DNA from: Kofleriaceae bacterium
GTDB taxonomy: Bacteria; Myxococcota_A; Polyangia; Haliangiales; Haliangiaceae
Reading direction: 5' to 3'
Assembly: GCA_020633495.1 (NCBI GenBank)
Contig: JACKDR010000002.1
Location: forward strand, 310,001-374,000
DNA: 64,000 nt
Of the stretch, positions 48,565 to 59,864 are shown one piece after another. The notes below the pieces were generated by a model. It did no database searches, was not told the DNA's origin, and saw only the letters and a list, made by a program, of their open reading frames with translations. The translations under genes were made by a program, and so were the position numbers. The first letter of the stretch is position 1. Each line of letters begins with the position of its first letter.

Positions 48565-48918
48565 TCAGTCGACCATCCAGTCGTAGGCGTTGCGGAGCAC
48601 GTCGTCGATCCCGTCGATGCTGGGCGTGGGGTTGTGCATGTGCGGCAGCGCGCCGCCGGCCGCGCCCTGCGCGCTGCCGCGGGCGGCCCCGGCCGAGGCC
48701 TCGGCGCTGCCGGTGGCGCCGCGGAACGCGCGGGCGGCCTGCCACGCCGCATCCGCGGTGTCCAGGGCGTCCGCCTGGTCCAGCTCGGCGGAGATCGTGC
48801 GAGCCCGCGCGTCCTGGGTCGCCGCCCACGACGTCGCCTCGCCGCGCGCGGCCTCGGCGCGGGCCGCCGCGTTGACGGCGTCGTCGTCGTTCCCCGGGCG
48901 GGGCTTGAATGATGCCAT
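48565..48918 (-). CDS. Ala-rich small protein upstream of a radical SAM/SPASM enzyme; possible modified-peptide precursor
   Basis: A 117-residue acidic protein, ATG at 48918, rich in Ala and Asp with no signal peptide and no cysteine. The first ~70 residues form probable amphipathic helix ('AVNAAARAEAARGEATSWAA'), the middle is Gly/Ala-rich ('GSAEASAGAARGSAQGAAGG'), and the end has a distinct block 'HMHNPTPSIDGIDDVLRNAY' followed by Asp-Trp-Met-Val-Asp. A helical leader plus short variable C-terminal core is a layout seen in RiPP precursors. It is followed, after 130 bp with a GC-rich stem and no gene, by the zinc-ribbon and radical SAM genes on the same strand. No direct homology is recognised. 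Confidence 0.5.
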   Translation of the reverse strand: MASFKPRPGNDDDAVNAAARAEAARGEATSWAATQDARARTISAELDQADALDTADAAWQAARAFRGATGSAEASAGAARGSAQGAAGGALPHMHNPTPSIDGIDDVLRNAYDWMVD

Positions 48919-49036
48919 GGGGGTGATGGTCTCCTGTGCGTGCCAGGGCCAGGCTAGAGCACTTCGGCGAGATCCGGCACAGCTTCCGCTCGTCGGGCGC
49001 CGGGCGCGGACCTCGTCCTCGTCGCCGCGAGGTGCC

Positions 49037-49077
49037 GAAAAAGAAGAAGCGGTGCCGGGGGGGACTCGGCACCGCTT
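49037..49077 (-). terminator. Rho-independent terminator of the metallopeptidase gene
   Basis: On the minus strand AAGCGGTGCC and GGCACCGCTT form a perfect 10-bp stem around an 11-base loop, followed by CTTCTTTTT. It lies 38 bp after the metallopeptidase stop and upstream of the small Ala-rich gene, insulating the two units. Confidence 0.85.
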
Positions 49078-49114
49078 GGGGGAGGCCGGCGGACGGCCTG
49101 GATCTGGAAGGCGC

Positions 49115-51967
49115 CTAGCGGCGGCGCCGCCGCGACAGCCCGAGCAGCGTCGCGAGGCCGAGCAGCAGCGGGCCACCGGCGCCGCCGTGGCCGCCGGTCG
49201 AGCAGCAGCCGCCCGGCTCCTCGGTGGGGCAGTCGACCTCGTCGTTGATGCCGTCGCCGCAGGTCGCGGGGGTCTCGGTGGTGCAGGTCGCCGAGCAGCC
49301 GTCGCCGTCGACGACGTTGCCGTCGTCACACTGCTCGGGGTCGGTCACGAAGCCGTCGCCGCACACCGCCGGGCCGACGCCGACGATGCAGACGTCGTCG
49401 AGCGACCAGCCACCGAAGCCGAGGCTCTCGTCGGAGTCGAGGTGGAACTTGACCGTGACCTTGCCGTCGGCGGCCAGCGGCGACAGGTCGACGTCCTGGA
49501 ACCGCCACTCGCGGTCGCGGTGCTGGGTCGTGCCGCCCGGGGTGTCGAGGTTGGACCACAGCTCGGCGCCGTCGGCGTTGATCGTCGCGTGGTCGTACAG
49601 CGCGTCCTCGACGCCGAGCCAGCGCCGGTACTGCAGGCGCACGGTCTCGAACCCGGTGGTGTCGATCTCCGGCATGGTCGCCTCGGACTGCGCCATGTCC
49701 TGGTAGTCGCCGGCGAGGTTCATGCCGACGATCTTGGTGCCGGAGAACGCCGCGGTCGGATCGCTGTTGCCGGCCGGCGCCGACGGCGCGCCCCACTCGA
49801 ACTGGTTGGTGAAGACCCAGCCGTCGGCGGTGGGATCCGTCGACTCGAAGTCGGTGCAGTACAGCTCGGTGACCGGGCCGACGTACATCTCGTACCACTG
49901 GTCGGCGGCGTTGAGCGGGAACGCCTTGACGTTGCCGTCGCTCATCGTGGCCACGACCTGGTACTGGATGACCGTGCCGTCGTCCTGGCTCGGCAGCGTC
50001 GCGGTGAAGGTCGCGCCGCCGTCGGTGAAGTCGACGTCGCCGCTGGTGGCCGGGTCGGCGCGCAGCTTCCAGTGCACGACCGCCGAGGTGATCTGCGCCG
50101 CCGGGCAATCGCCGCCCGAGGCGTCGGCCTGCTGCAGGGTCAGCGCGAAGCCGACCTGGGTCGGCGGATCGATCGAGCCGGCGGCGAGGCTGACGTCGGC
50201 GAGGCCGTGGGCGGCGAACGCGGCGTCGATCGCGCACTGGTGCGGGGTGCCGTTGGCGAGGTTGCCGTCGTCGTCGTCCTCGGCGAGCGCCTCGGCGTAG
50301 CTGGACGGGATGTCCTGGGCCCGCGAGATGACCGCGTAGTAGATGTCGTCGGCCAGGGTCTGGCCGGGGCCGGCGCCGAGGTCGGCGATCAGCGCCTTGC
50401 GCAGGTCCCACAGCGCGCCCGCGATGATCAGGCCGGTCTCGTGCGGGTCGAAGCTCTGGTCGTCGGGCCAGACCCGCTCCTCGCCCGGCGGATCGATGTC
50501 GCGCAGCGGCGACGGGTCGCCGGCGAAGAAGCCGCGGCCCATGCCGTGGTCGTTGGTGATCGTCGCGGCCAGGTAGTCGGACACGCCCTCGGACATGCCG
50601 CCGTCGATGTCGGCGCTGTACAGCTTGGACTGGTTGTGCAGCGAGTGGCCGAACTCGTGGTAGACGACGTCGGCCATGCGGCCGGTGTTCTCGCAGGTGA
50701 TGCCCTGCGTGCTGCCGGCGATGAAGAAGTGGATGTCGTCGAGGTTCGAGTACGCGTTGCAGACGTCGTTCTCGTTGACGTAGACCGGGATCTGCTGGCT
50801 CAGCCAGCTCAGCGACGGGTCGAGCGTGTCGATCGAGAAGCGCTTGGCGATCGTCGCGTGGACGTAGGCGTTGAGCTGGGCGTCGGTGAGGCCGTTGCTC
50901 GACTGGTCCCAGGTCGTGGTGCCGCCGTCGTTGAGGGTCAGGCTGCCGGTGGTCAGCTGCCCCGAGGCGTTGAAGATGCGGGCGTAGGTGCCGGCCAGGC
51001 CGGGCGCGACGGTGGCGACCCCGGTGGCCCAGGTGATCAGGCCGGCGACGTCGGCGGTGGCGCTGCTGCCGTTGACGCTGTGGGTGGCGTACGCGGCCGG
51101 GTAGTCCATGTAGCCGCCGTCGGGGTAGCGCTGCGGCACGTGGTAGTTGACGGTGCCCTGCGCGAACATCAGGCGCTGCTTGCGCGCCACCGGCGCGCCG
51201 GTGCCGGCGTCGACGTAGACCGTCCACAGCGCGCGCGGGGTCTGCAGGTCGACGGTGACCGGCACGACGACGCGGTGGCTGACCGCGCCGCGCTGCGGGA
51301 TCAGCGGCAGCACGACCGGCTCGCCGACCGCGGTGACCTGCGGGTCGCCGCCGTAGATGCCGCGGATCCACGCCGAGGCCTGGCCGCCGGCGGTGGCGGC
51401 GTCGACGATCGACGACGGCATCACCGGGGCGACGTCGGCGGTGGCGGTCGAGCCGAACAGGATCAGCCGGTCCTGCTTGAACAGGAAGCTGACGCCGCCG
51501 TCGACGACCGGCAGGCCCTTGTAGGACTGGGCCAGCGACACGACGCGGGCGGTGTGGGTGCCCTCGCCGCGGACGACGTCGAAGGTGACCTCGAAGTCCT
51601 CGGCGCGGGCGCCCGGCGCCAGCAGATCGAGGTGGTCGGCGAGGACCCGGCGCGCCACGGCCTCGGCCTTGGCGCCGTCGGCGACCGCGCCCGGCGCGGC
51701 GATGCCCTCGCCGAAGATCCGGCGCGCGACGCCGGTGTCGAGATCCCACAGCGCCTTCCAGTGGCCGTGCTGGGCCAGGAACTGCCGCCACGCCGCGCGG
51801 GTCGGGGCGGGCGCGGCGTACGACGCGTGCATCGCGTTGCGCGCGGGCGAGTTCGAGGCGACCTCGAGGGGACGCTCGGCGAGATAGTCCGGTTGCCGGA
51901 CAGCGTGCGCGGTCGACGCGAGCAGCAGCGTCGGGAGCGCGGAGGCGACGAGGCGGGAGAGCTTCAT
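49115..51967 (-). CDS. Secreted gluzincin metallopeptidase with DUF4215-type repeats and MYXO-CTERM tail
   Basis: Extracellular zinc peptidase of 950 residues. The signal peptide ends 'LLASTAHA'. An FTP/propeptide-like region follows ('YKGLPVVDGGVSFLFKQ'), then the catalytic domain with 'HEFGHSLHN' (H437, H441) and the downstream Glu in 'SEGVSDYLAATITND' (about residue 460), so the zinc site is complete. A beta-sandwich domain precedes 'CGDGFVTDPEQCDDGNVVDG', a myxobacterial Cys-rich repeat. The end is the surface-sorting tail: 'GGCCSTGG', a hydrophobic helix ('GPLLLGLATLLGLS') and five Arg. The ATG at 51967 has CAGGTG upstream. It is related to fungalysin/M36 or M4-like peptidases; the exact family needs a profile search. 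A terminator follows. Confidence 0.88.
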   Translation of the reverse strand: MKLSRLVASALPTLLLASTAHAVRQPDYLAERPLEVASNSPARNAMHASYAAPAPTRAAWRQFLAQHGHWKALWDLDTGVARRIFGEGIAAPGAVADGAKAEAVARRVLADHLDLLAPGARAEDFEVTFDVVRGEGTHTARVVSLAQSYKGLPVVDGGVSFLFKQDRLILFGSTATADVAPVMPSSIVDAATAGGQASAWIRGIYGGDPQVTAVGEPVVLPLIPQRGAVSHRVVVPVTVDLQTPRALWTVYVDAGTGAPVARKQRLMFAQGTVNYHVPQRYPDGGYMDYPAAYATHSVNGSSATADVAGLITWATGVATVAPGLAGTYARIFNASGQLTTGSLTLNDGGTTTWDQSSNGLTDAQLNAYVHATIAKRFSIDTLDPSLSWLSQQIPVYVNENDVCNAYSNLDDIHFFIAGSTQGITCENTGRMADVVYHEFGHSLHNQSKLYSADIDGGMSEGVSDYLAATITNDHGMGRGFFAGDPSPLRDIDPPGEERVWPDDQSFDPHETGLIIAGALWDLRKALIADLGAGPGQTLADDIYYAVISRAQDIPSSYAEALAEDDDDGNLANGTPHQCAIDAAFAAHGLADVSLAAGSIDPPTQVGFALTLQQADASGGDCPAAQITSAVVHWKLRADPATSGDVDFTDGGATFTATLPSQDDGTVIQYQVVATMSDGNVKAFPLNAADQWYEMYVGPVTELYCTDFESTDPTADGWVFTNQFEWGAPSAPAGNSDPTAAFSGTKIVGMNLAGDYQDMAQSEATMPEIDTTGFETVRLQYRRWLGVEDALYDHATINADGAELWSNLDTPGGTTQHRDREWRFQDVDLSPLAADGKVTVKFHLDSDESLGFGGWSLDDVCIVGVGPAVCGDGFVTDPEQCDDGNVVDGDGCSATCTTETPATCGDGINDEVDCPTEEPGGCCSTGGHGGAGGPLLLGLATLLGLSRRRRR

Positions 51968-52172
51968 GGATGACACCTGGGGGCAGGGTGGCACGGGGTG
52001 GACGACCGACGTTGTCGCCTGGGCCACACCCGGGACCAACTACCGGCTCCTCACAGTCGCCAAATTCCGAGCTGATACCCCGTGATCCCGGTCGGCCAGG
52101 CTGATTGAGCGCACCTTGACCTACATCGTGTCGAGGCGCACGTGGGGACCCGGTCCGGCGCCTCGCGGCGCT

Positions 52173-53996
<1,824 letters not shown>

Positions 53997-54057
53997 GCCC
54001 GGGCCGCGCCGGCCCGCGCCGCGCCGGGCCGCGCCGCGCCGCGCCCGAAACGCCGAC

Positions 54058-54087
54058 GGGCCCGCGATCCGGCAGGATCACGGGCCC
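54058..54087. terminator. Bidirectional hairpin between convergent kinase and metK genes
   Basis: GGGCCCGCGATCC - GGCA - GGATCACGGGCCC forms a 13-bp stem with one mismatch, centred between the stops at 53996 and 54111. There is no U-tract on either side. Confidence 0.55.
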
Positions 54088-54110
54088 GGGTGTGCGGCGC
54101 GGTGGCGGGC

Positions 54111-55361
54111 TCAGGCCGACGCGGTCGCCGACTTCTTGCCCTTGGCGCCCTTGGCCTTGGCCTTGCCGGCGCCGTTGCTGCCGGCGTGGACGCCGTTGCC
54201 GCTGTGCGCGACGTCGATCAGGCGATCGACGTACGGCGTCTTCTCCCAGGTGAAGTCCGCGTCCTCGCGGCCGAAGTGGCCGTAGGCGGCGGTCTTGCGG
54301 AAGATCGGGCGGCGCAGATCGAGCTCGTCGATCAGCAGGCCGGGGCGGGCGTCGAAGACCTGCAGGACGGCCTTGGCCAGCTTCTCGTCGGAGACCACGC
54401 CGGTGCCGAAGGTCGACACCAGCATCGAGACCGGCTGCGCCACGCCGATGGCGTAGGCGAACTGGACCTCGCAGCGGCGGGCCAGGCCGGCCGCGACGAT
54501 GTGCTTGGCGATGAAGCGCGCGTAGTACGCGGCCGAGCGGTCGACCTTGGACGGGTCCTTGCCCGAGAACGCGCCGCCGCCGTGGCGGGCCATGCCGCCG
54601 TAGGTGTCGACGATGATCTTGCGGCCGGTGAGGCCGGAGTCGCCCTGCGGGCCGCCGACGACGAAGCGGCCGGTGGGGTTGATGTGGAACTTGGTCTTCG
54701 GCGTGATCAGGCCCTTGGGCACGATCGGCTTGATGACCAGGTCCATCATCGCCTCGGTGATGGCCTTCTGCTTGGCCTCGGGGTTGTGCTGGGTCGACAC
54801 CACGATCGCGTCGATCGCGACCGGCTGGTCGTCCTCGTAGCGGACCGAGACCTGGGTCTTGCCGTCGGGGCGGAGCCAGTCGATGCCGCTGGACTTCTTC
54901 TTGCGGACGTCGGCGAGCCGCTGGGCCAGCTTGTGGGCCAGCTGGATCGGCAGCGGCATCAGCTCCTTGGTCTCGTCGCAGGCGTAGCCGAACATCAGGC
55001 CCTGGTCGCCGGCGCCCTGCTTGGCGGCGTCACCGCGGTCGACGCCGCGGGCGATGTCGGGGGACTGCTGCTCGAGCGCCACCAGGACGCCGCAGGTCTC
55101 CCAGTCGAAGCCCATCGACGACTGGCTGTAGCCGATCTCCTTGACCGTCTTGCGGACGATCGTGGGGATGTCGACGTAGGTGCTGGTCGTGATCTCGCCG
55201 CCGACCAGCACGAAGCCGGTCTTGGTGAAGGTCTCGCAGGCGACCCGGCAGTGCTTGTCCTCGGCGATGATCGCGTCGAGGACCGCGTCGGAGATCTGAT
55301 CGCAGACCTTGTCGGGGTGGCCTTCGGTGACGGACTCGGACGTGAAGAGATAGCTCGGCAT
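54111..55361 (-). CDS. metK: S-adenosylmethionine synthetase
   Basis: Makes S-adenosylmethionine from ATP and methionine. The 416-residue product has 'TSESVTEGHPDKVCDQISDA', 'GAGDQGLMFGYACDET', 'GRFVVGGPQGDSGLTGRKII' and 'GGGAFSGKDPSKVDRSAAY' (ATP, metal and methionine sites), all intact. It has a Lys/Ala/Gly-rich tail of about 25 residues beyond the usual end. The ATG start follows a good promoter. SAM made here would feed many enzymes, including the nearby radical SAM protein, but no operon link exists. Confidence 0.97.
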   Translation of the reverse strand: MPSYLFTSESVTEGHPDKVCDQISDAVLDAIIAEDKHCRVACETFTKTGFVLVGGEITTSTYVDIPTIVRKTVKEIGYSQSSMGFDWETCGVLVALEQQSPDIARGVDRGDAAKQGAGDQGLMFGYACDETKELMPLPIQLAHKLAQRLADVRKKKSSGIDWLRPDGKTQVSVRYEDDQPVAIDAIVVSTQHNPEAKQKAITEAMMDLVIKPIVPKGLITPKTKFHINPTGRFVVGGPQGDSGLTGRKIIVDTYGGMARHGGGAFSGKDPSKVDRSAAYYARFIAKHIVAAGLARRCEVQFAYAIGVAQPVSMLVSTFGTGVVSDEKLAKAVLQVFDARPGLLIDELDLRRPIFRKTAAYGHFGREDADFTWEKTPYVDRLIDVAHSGNGVHAGSNGAGKAKAKGAKGKKSATASA

Positions 55362-55375
55362 GATGAAGTGCGCGG

Positions 55376-55404
55376 ACTATTCAACGCCGGGGGTGGTGTG
55401 TCAA
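55376..55404 (-). promoter_or_regulatory. Predicted sigma-70-type promoter of metK
   Basis: On the minus strand TTGACA (55399-55404, perfect -35) and AATAGT (55376-55381, four of six) are spaced by 17 bp, with the -10 element 14 bp before the metK ATG. The short leader leaves no space for a SAM riboswitch. Confidence 0.6.
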
Positions 55405-55432
55405 CGATCGAGTATCATCGAGAGCACCTCCC

Positions 55433-56152
55433 ATGATTGCGAGATCTTCGCTCCAGGCATGCGCCGCGCTGGCCGCGCTCTTCGTCGTCGGGCTGGTCGC
55501 GGCCTGCGGCGGTCATCCGCCCCCGCCGCCCCGGGGCGTCATCGAGGGTGACGTCGGCGACTGGAAGTTCCGGCGCTACCAGGAGGTGCTCGACGTCGAG
55601 GTCGTGATCGAGGGCAACCGCGGGGTCGCCTACACCGCCACGTATGCCCGCGGCGAGGCCGAGAAGGCCAACCACCTGACCGACCAGGATCTCGCGACCG
55701 CGTTCGTGACCCGCTACGACACCGACGACAACGTCGTCCGCAGCACCGTGGTGTTCGTGCGCCGCCTGGCCCAGGAGGCCGGCTACCAGGTCGAGGAGAC
55801 CAAGCTCGGCGGCGTGCGGCTGGTGCTGATCACCGGCCACGGCGAGGCCTGGGCGCTGTGGTCGGCGGCCCGGCACGTCGTCAAGATCGGCGGCCACGGC
55901 CGCGACGACGTTCCCGAGGCGCTGGTGTCGAGCTACGGCGATCGCTACCCGTCGACCCTGACCGCCGACGTCCTCGAGGGCCCGCTGCCTCCCGGCGCCG
56001 ACGCGCCCGCGGGTGACGACGGCGACGAGCAGCCCGAGTACGACCCCGACCACCCGCGCCCGGATCTCGACAAGTACGACCCGAACACCAAGCTGCCCGG
56101 CAAGCACGGCGACGGTGACGGCGACGGTGATGACGAGGACGGCGACGACTAG
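55433..56152 (+). CDS. Lipoprotein of unknown function with acidic tail
   Basis: A 239-residue exported protein with a lipoprotein signal ending 'VVGLVAACGG'. The mature part has a globular domain with Val/Arg-rich strands ('YQEVLDVEVVIEGNRGVAYT', 'VRRLAQEAGYQVEETKLGG') and a Pro/Asp/Gly-rich tail of about 50 residues ('HGDGDGDGDDEDGDD'), which may bind calcium. It is divergent from metK and overlaps the start of the next gene by 23 bp. No family is recognised. Confidence 0.65.
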   Translation: MIARSSLQACAALAALFVVGLVAACGGHPPPPPRGVIEGDVGDWKFRRYQEVLDVEVVIEGNRGVAYTATYARGEAEKANHLTDQDLATAFVTRYDTDDNVVRSTVVFVRRLAQEAGYQVEETKLGGVRLVLITGHGEAWALWSAARHVVKIGGHGRDDVPEALVSSYGDRYPSTLTADVLEGPLPPGADAPAGDDGDEQPEYDPDHPRPDLDKYDPNTKLPGKHGDGDGDGDDEDGDD

Positions 56153-57239
56153 TCGCCTCGCGCTGGCGCTGCTGGCGGTGGCCGCGTGCTCGAGTCGCCG
56201 CTCCCGGCCGCACGGCGGCGACGCCGGCGCGGCGGCGTCGGGCGACGCGGCGGTCGGGCTGGCGGTGGCCGACGCGGGCGCGGCGGTCCCGGCGGCGTAC
56301 CGGGCGGCGCTGCGCCGGGGCCGCGACCTCGCCCACGCCGGCGACGCCGCCGGCGCGGTGGCCGCGTTCCAGCAGGCCCTGGCGGCGCGCCCCGACGACG
56401 CGCGCGCCCTGTCGGAGCTGTCGTGGGTGGCCTTCATCGCCGGTGACCTCGAGGTCGCCCGCGACGCCGCCGAGCGCTCGATCGCCGCTGCCGATCCGGC
56501 GACCGAGCCGCGGCTGGCGGCGGCGTCGCTGTACAACCTGGGTCGGGTCGCCGAGCGCCTCGGCGATCCGGCGGCGGCGCTCGACGCTTACCAGCGGTCG
56601 CTGGCGCTGCGGCCCAGCCGCACCGTCGAGCGCCGGGTCCGCGCCCTGTCGACCCCGGGCTGGAGCGAGCAGCCGGTGGCGCTGGCCGGGCCGTTCGCGG
56701 ACCTCGCCGGGTTCTGCGCCGACCTCGGCCTCGACGAGGACGACGTCGACGCCGACGCCTGGTGCGTGCCGGAGGCGCGCCCGGTGCCGCACCCGGCGCT
56801 GCCGGCGCCGTTCCTCGAGGTCGCGGTGGTGCGCCACGCCGAGGCCCCGGACGACGTCTCGCAGGATCTGGCGGTGCGCACCGCCGCCGGCTGGTGGGTC
56901 CTGGCCGACTTCGGCGCCGAGGGGCCGTGGACCGCCACCGCGGTCGACGCCGTCGACGTCGCCTTCGACCGGCTCGTCGTGCGGTCGCACACCGACGAGC
57001 GCCGTGACCAGCGCTGGCACTCGCGGCACGTCACCGTGTGCGGCGTCGACCACGACCGCCCCGGCTGCCTGGGCCCGCTGCTGGTGCGCGACGCCGAGGA
57101 GCCGGCGGCCGGCGGCGCCGAGCGGGTCGCGCTCGACTACCAGGTCACGGTCAGCGCCCGCGACCTGGTGATCGTCAAGGCGCGCCGGGTCGACCCCGAC
57201 CACGACATCGCCGGCGCCCACCCGCTGGCGTTCCCGTAG
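56130..57239 (+). CDS. TPR lipoprotein of unknown function
   Basis: A 369-residue lipoprotein starting inside the end of the previous gene (23-bp overlap). The signal ends 'ALALLAVAACSS'. TPR helices at residues about 55-165 ('AGAVAAFQQALAARPDDARA', 'AALDAYQRSLALRPSRTVE') precede a C-terminal domain with Cys ('AGFCADLGLDEDDVDADAWC', 'VTVCGVDHDRPGCLGPLLV'), which may carry two disulfides. Overlap indicates co-translation with the upstream lipoprotein. Function unknown; hisD follows after 94 bp. Confidence 0.7.
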   Translation: MTRTATTSRLALALLAVAACSSRRSRPHGGDAGAAASGDAAVGLAVADAGAAVPAAYRAALRRGRDLAHAGDAAGAVAAFQQALAARPDDARALSELSWVAFIAGDLEVARDAAERSIAAADPATEPRLAAASLYNLGRVAERLGDPAAALDAYQRSLALRPSRTVERRVRALSTPGWSEQPVALAGPFADLAGFCADLGLDEDDVDADAWCVPEARPVPHPALPAPFLEVAVVRHAEAPDDVSQDLAVRTAAGWWVLADFGAEGPWTATAVDAVDVAFDRLVVRSHTDERRDQRWHSRHVTVCGVDHDRPGCLGPLLVRDAEEPAAGGAERVALDYQVTVSARDLVIVKARRVDPDHDIAGAHPLAFP

Positions 57240-57333
57240 CCGCGGCGGGCGCGGCGCGGCGCCCGGCGCCGCTGAAGGCGCTCCAGGCGCCGGGGCGCTG
57301 GTCAAGCGGCGCGTCGCACGCCATCCTGCGGCC

Positions 57334-58622
<1,289 letters not shown>

Positions 58623-58626
<4 letters not shown>

Positions 58627-59738
58627 GCGAGCCGCTGCGCGAGCTGATCACCGAGGCGCTGCGCGGCGCGTCGGCGTACCACGTGCCGCAGCCGCCGCGG
58701 GTGGTCGCCAAGCTCGACGCCAACGAGCTGCCGTACGCGCTGCCGGCCGAGGTCGCGACCGCGCTGGCCGCCGAGCTGGCGACGGTGCCGCTCGAGCGCT
58801 ACCCGGCGGCCGACGCCGGCGTGCTGCGGCCGGCGGTGGCGCGCCACCTCGGCGTCGACCCCGCGTCGCTGGTGTTCGGCAACGGCTCCGACGAGCTGAT
58901 CGCGATGCTGTGCGCCGGCTTCGCCGCGCCGCGACCGGGCGCCGCCCGCGCCGGCGTGCTGTACCCGTGGCCGAGCTTCGTCTACTACCGGATCGCGGCG
59001 ATGGTCGCCGGGCGCGACGCCATCGAGGTGCCGCTGCGCGACGACTTCACCCTCGACGCCGACGAGGTCGCGCGCGTGGTGGCGACGCGGCGGCCCAACC
59101 TGGCGTTCTTCGCGCTGCCCAACAACCCGACCGGCACGCTGTGGTCGGTCGACGCCGTGCTGGCGCTGGCCAAGGCCCACCCCGACGTCATCGTGGTCTC
59201 CGACGAGGCCTACCTGGCGTACGGCGGCCGGACCCTGCTGCCCGAGCTCGCCACCACGCCCAACCTGGTCGTGATGCGGACCCTGTCCAAGGTCGGCCTC
59301 GCCGGCCTGCGCTGCGGCTTCCTGATCGCCAGCCCGCTGGTGGTCGAGACCCTCGAGAAGGTCCGGCCGCCGTACAACCTCAACAGCCTGACCCAGCGCG
59401 CCGCCGCCTGGCTCCTCGACCACCACGCCGACGCCATGGCCACCCACGCCGCCGCCGTCGTCGCCGAGCGCGCCCGCCTCGCCGCCGGCCTCGCCGCCCT
59501 CCCCGGCGTCCGCGTTTACCCCAGCGAAGCCAACCTCCTCATGATCCGCCTCGGCAACCCCGGCGACGGCCGCGCCGCCGCGATCTGGGCCGCCCTGGCC
59601 GATCGCGGCATCATGGTCCGCAACTTCGACGCCCCGGGCGCGCGCGGCCCGCTCGCCGGCTGCCTGCGCGTCACCGTCGGCACCCCCGCCGAAGACGACC
59701 TGCTGGTCGCCGCGCTGCGCGAGCTGCTCGCGGCCTGA
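58623..59738 (+). CDS. hisC: Histidinol-phosphate aminotransferase
   Basis: Pyridoxal-phosphate enzyme of histidine synthesis. The 371-residue product has 'KLDANELPYALPAEV', 'VFGNGSDELIAMLC', 'ALPNNPTGTLWS', 'VVSDEAYLAYGG' and the PLP Lys in 'TLSKVGLAGLRCGF'. The GTG start overlaps the hisD stop. Its last 120 bp are repeated at 61343-61462 beyond a transposase element, but this copy is complete. Confidence 0.95.
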
Positions 59739-59739
59739 G

Positions 59740-59864
59740 TCAGTCGCCGACGTCGACGCCGTCGCGTGCGGGGCCAGGGGCGTCGGCGATCACGAACCGA
59801 AACCGTGAGTCAGTCGCCGACGTCGACGCCGTCGCGGGCGGGGCCGGGGCCGCGCCCCCTCTCT
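59740..59864. repeat. Copies of the 3' end of the 61464-62144 gene, placed after hisC
   Basis: Bases 59740-59805 repeat the end of the exported-protein gene at 61464 (on the minus strand: residues FRFVIADAPG, then PARDGVDVGD and stop). A second, partial copy (59811-59857) follows directly, ending in GGGGCCGGGGCC. With the hisC tail copy at 61343 this shows that the hisC/gene junction was duplicated around the inserted element. Confidence 0.85.

Noticed and set aside
55362..55432. SAM riboswitch before metK
   Set aside because: The predicted -10 element is only 14 bp from the ATG, leaving no room, and no conserved pairing was seen.
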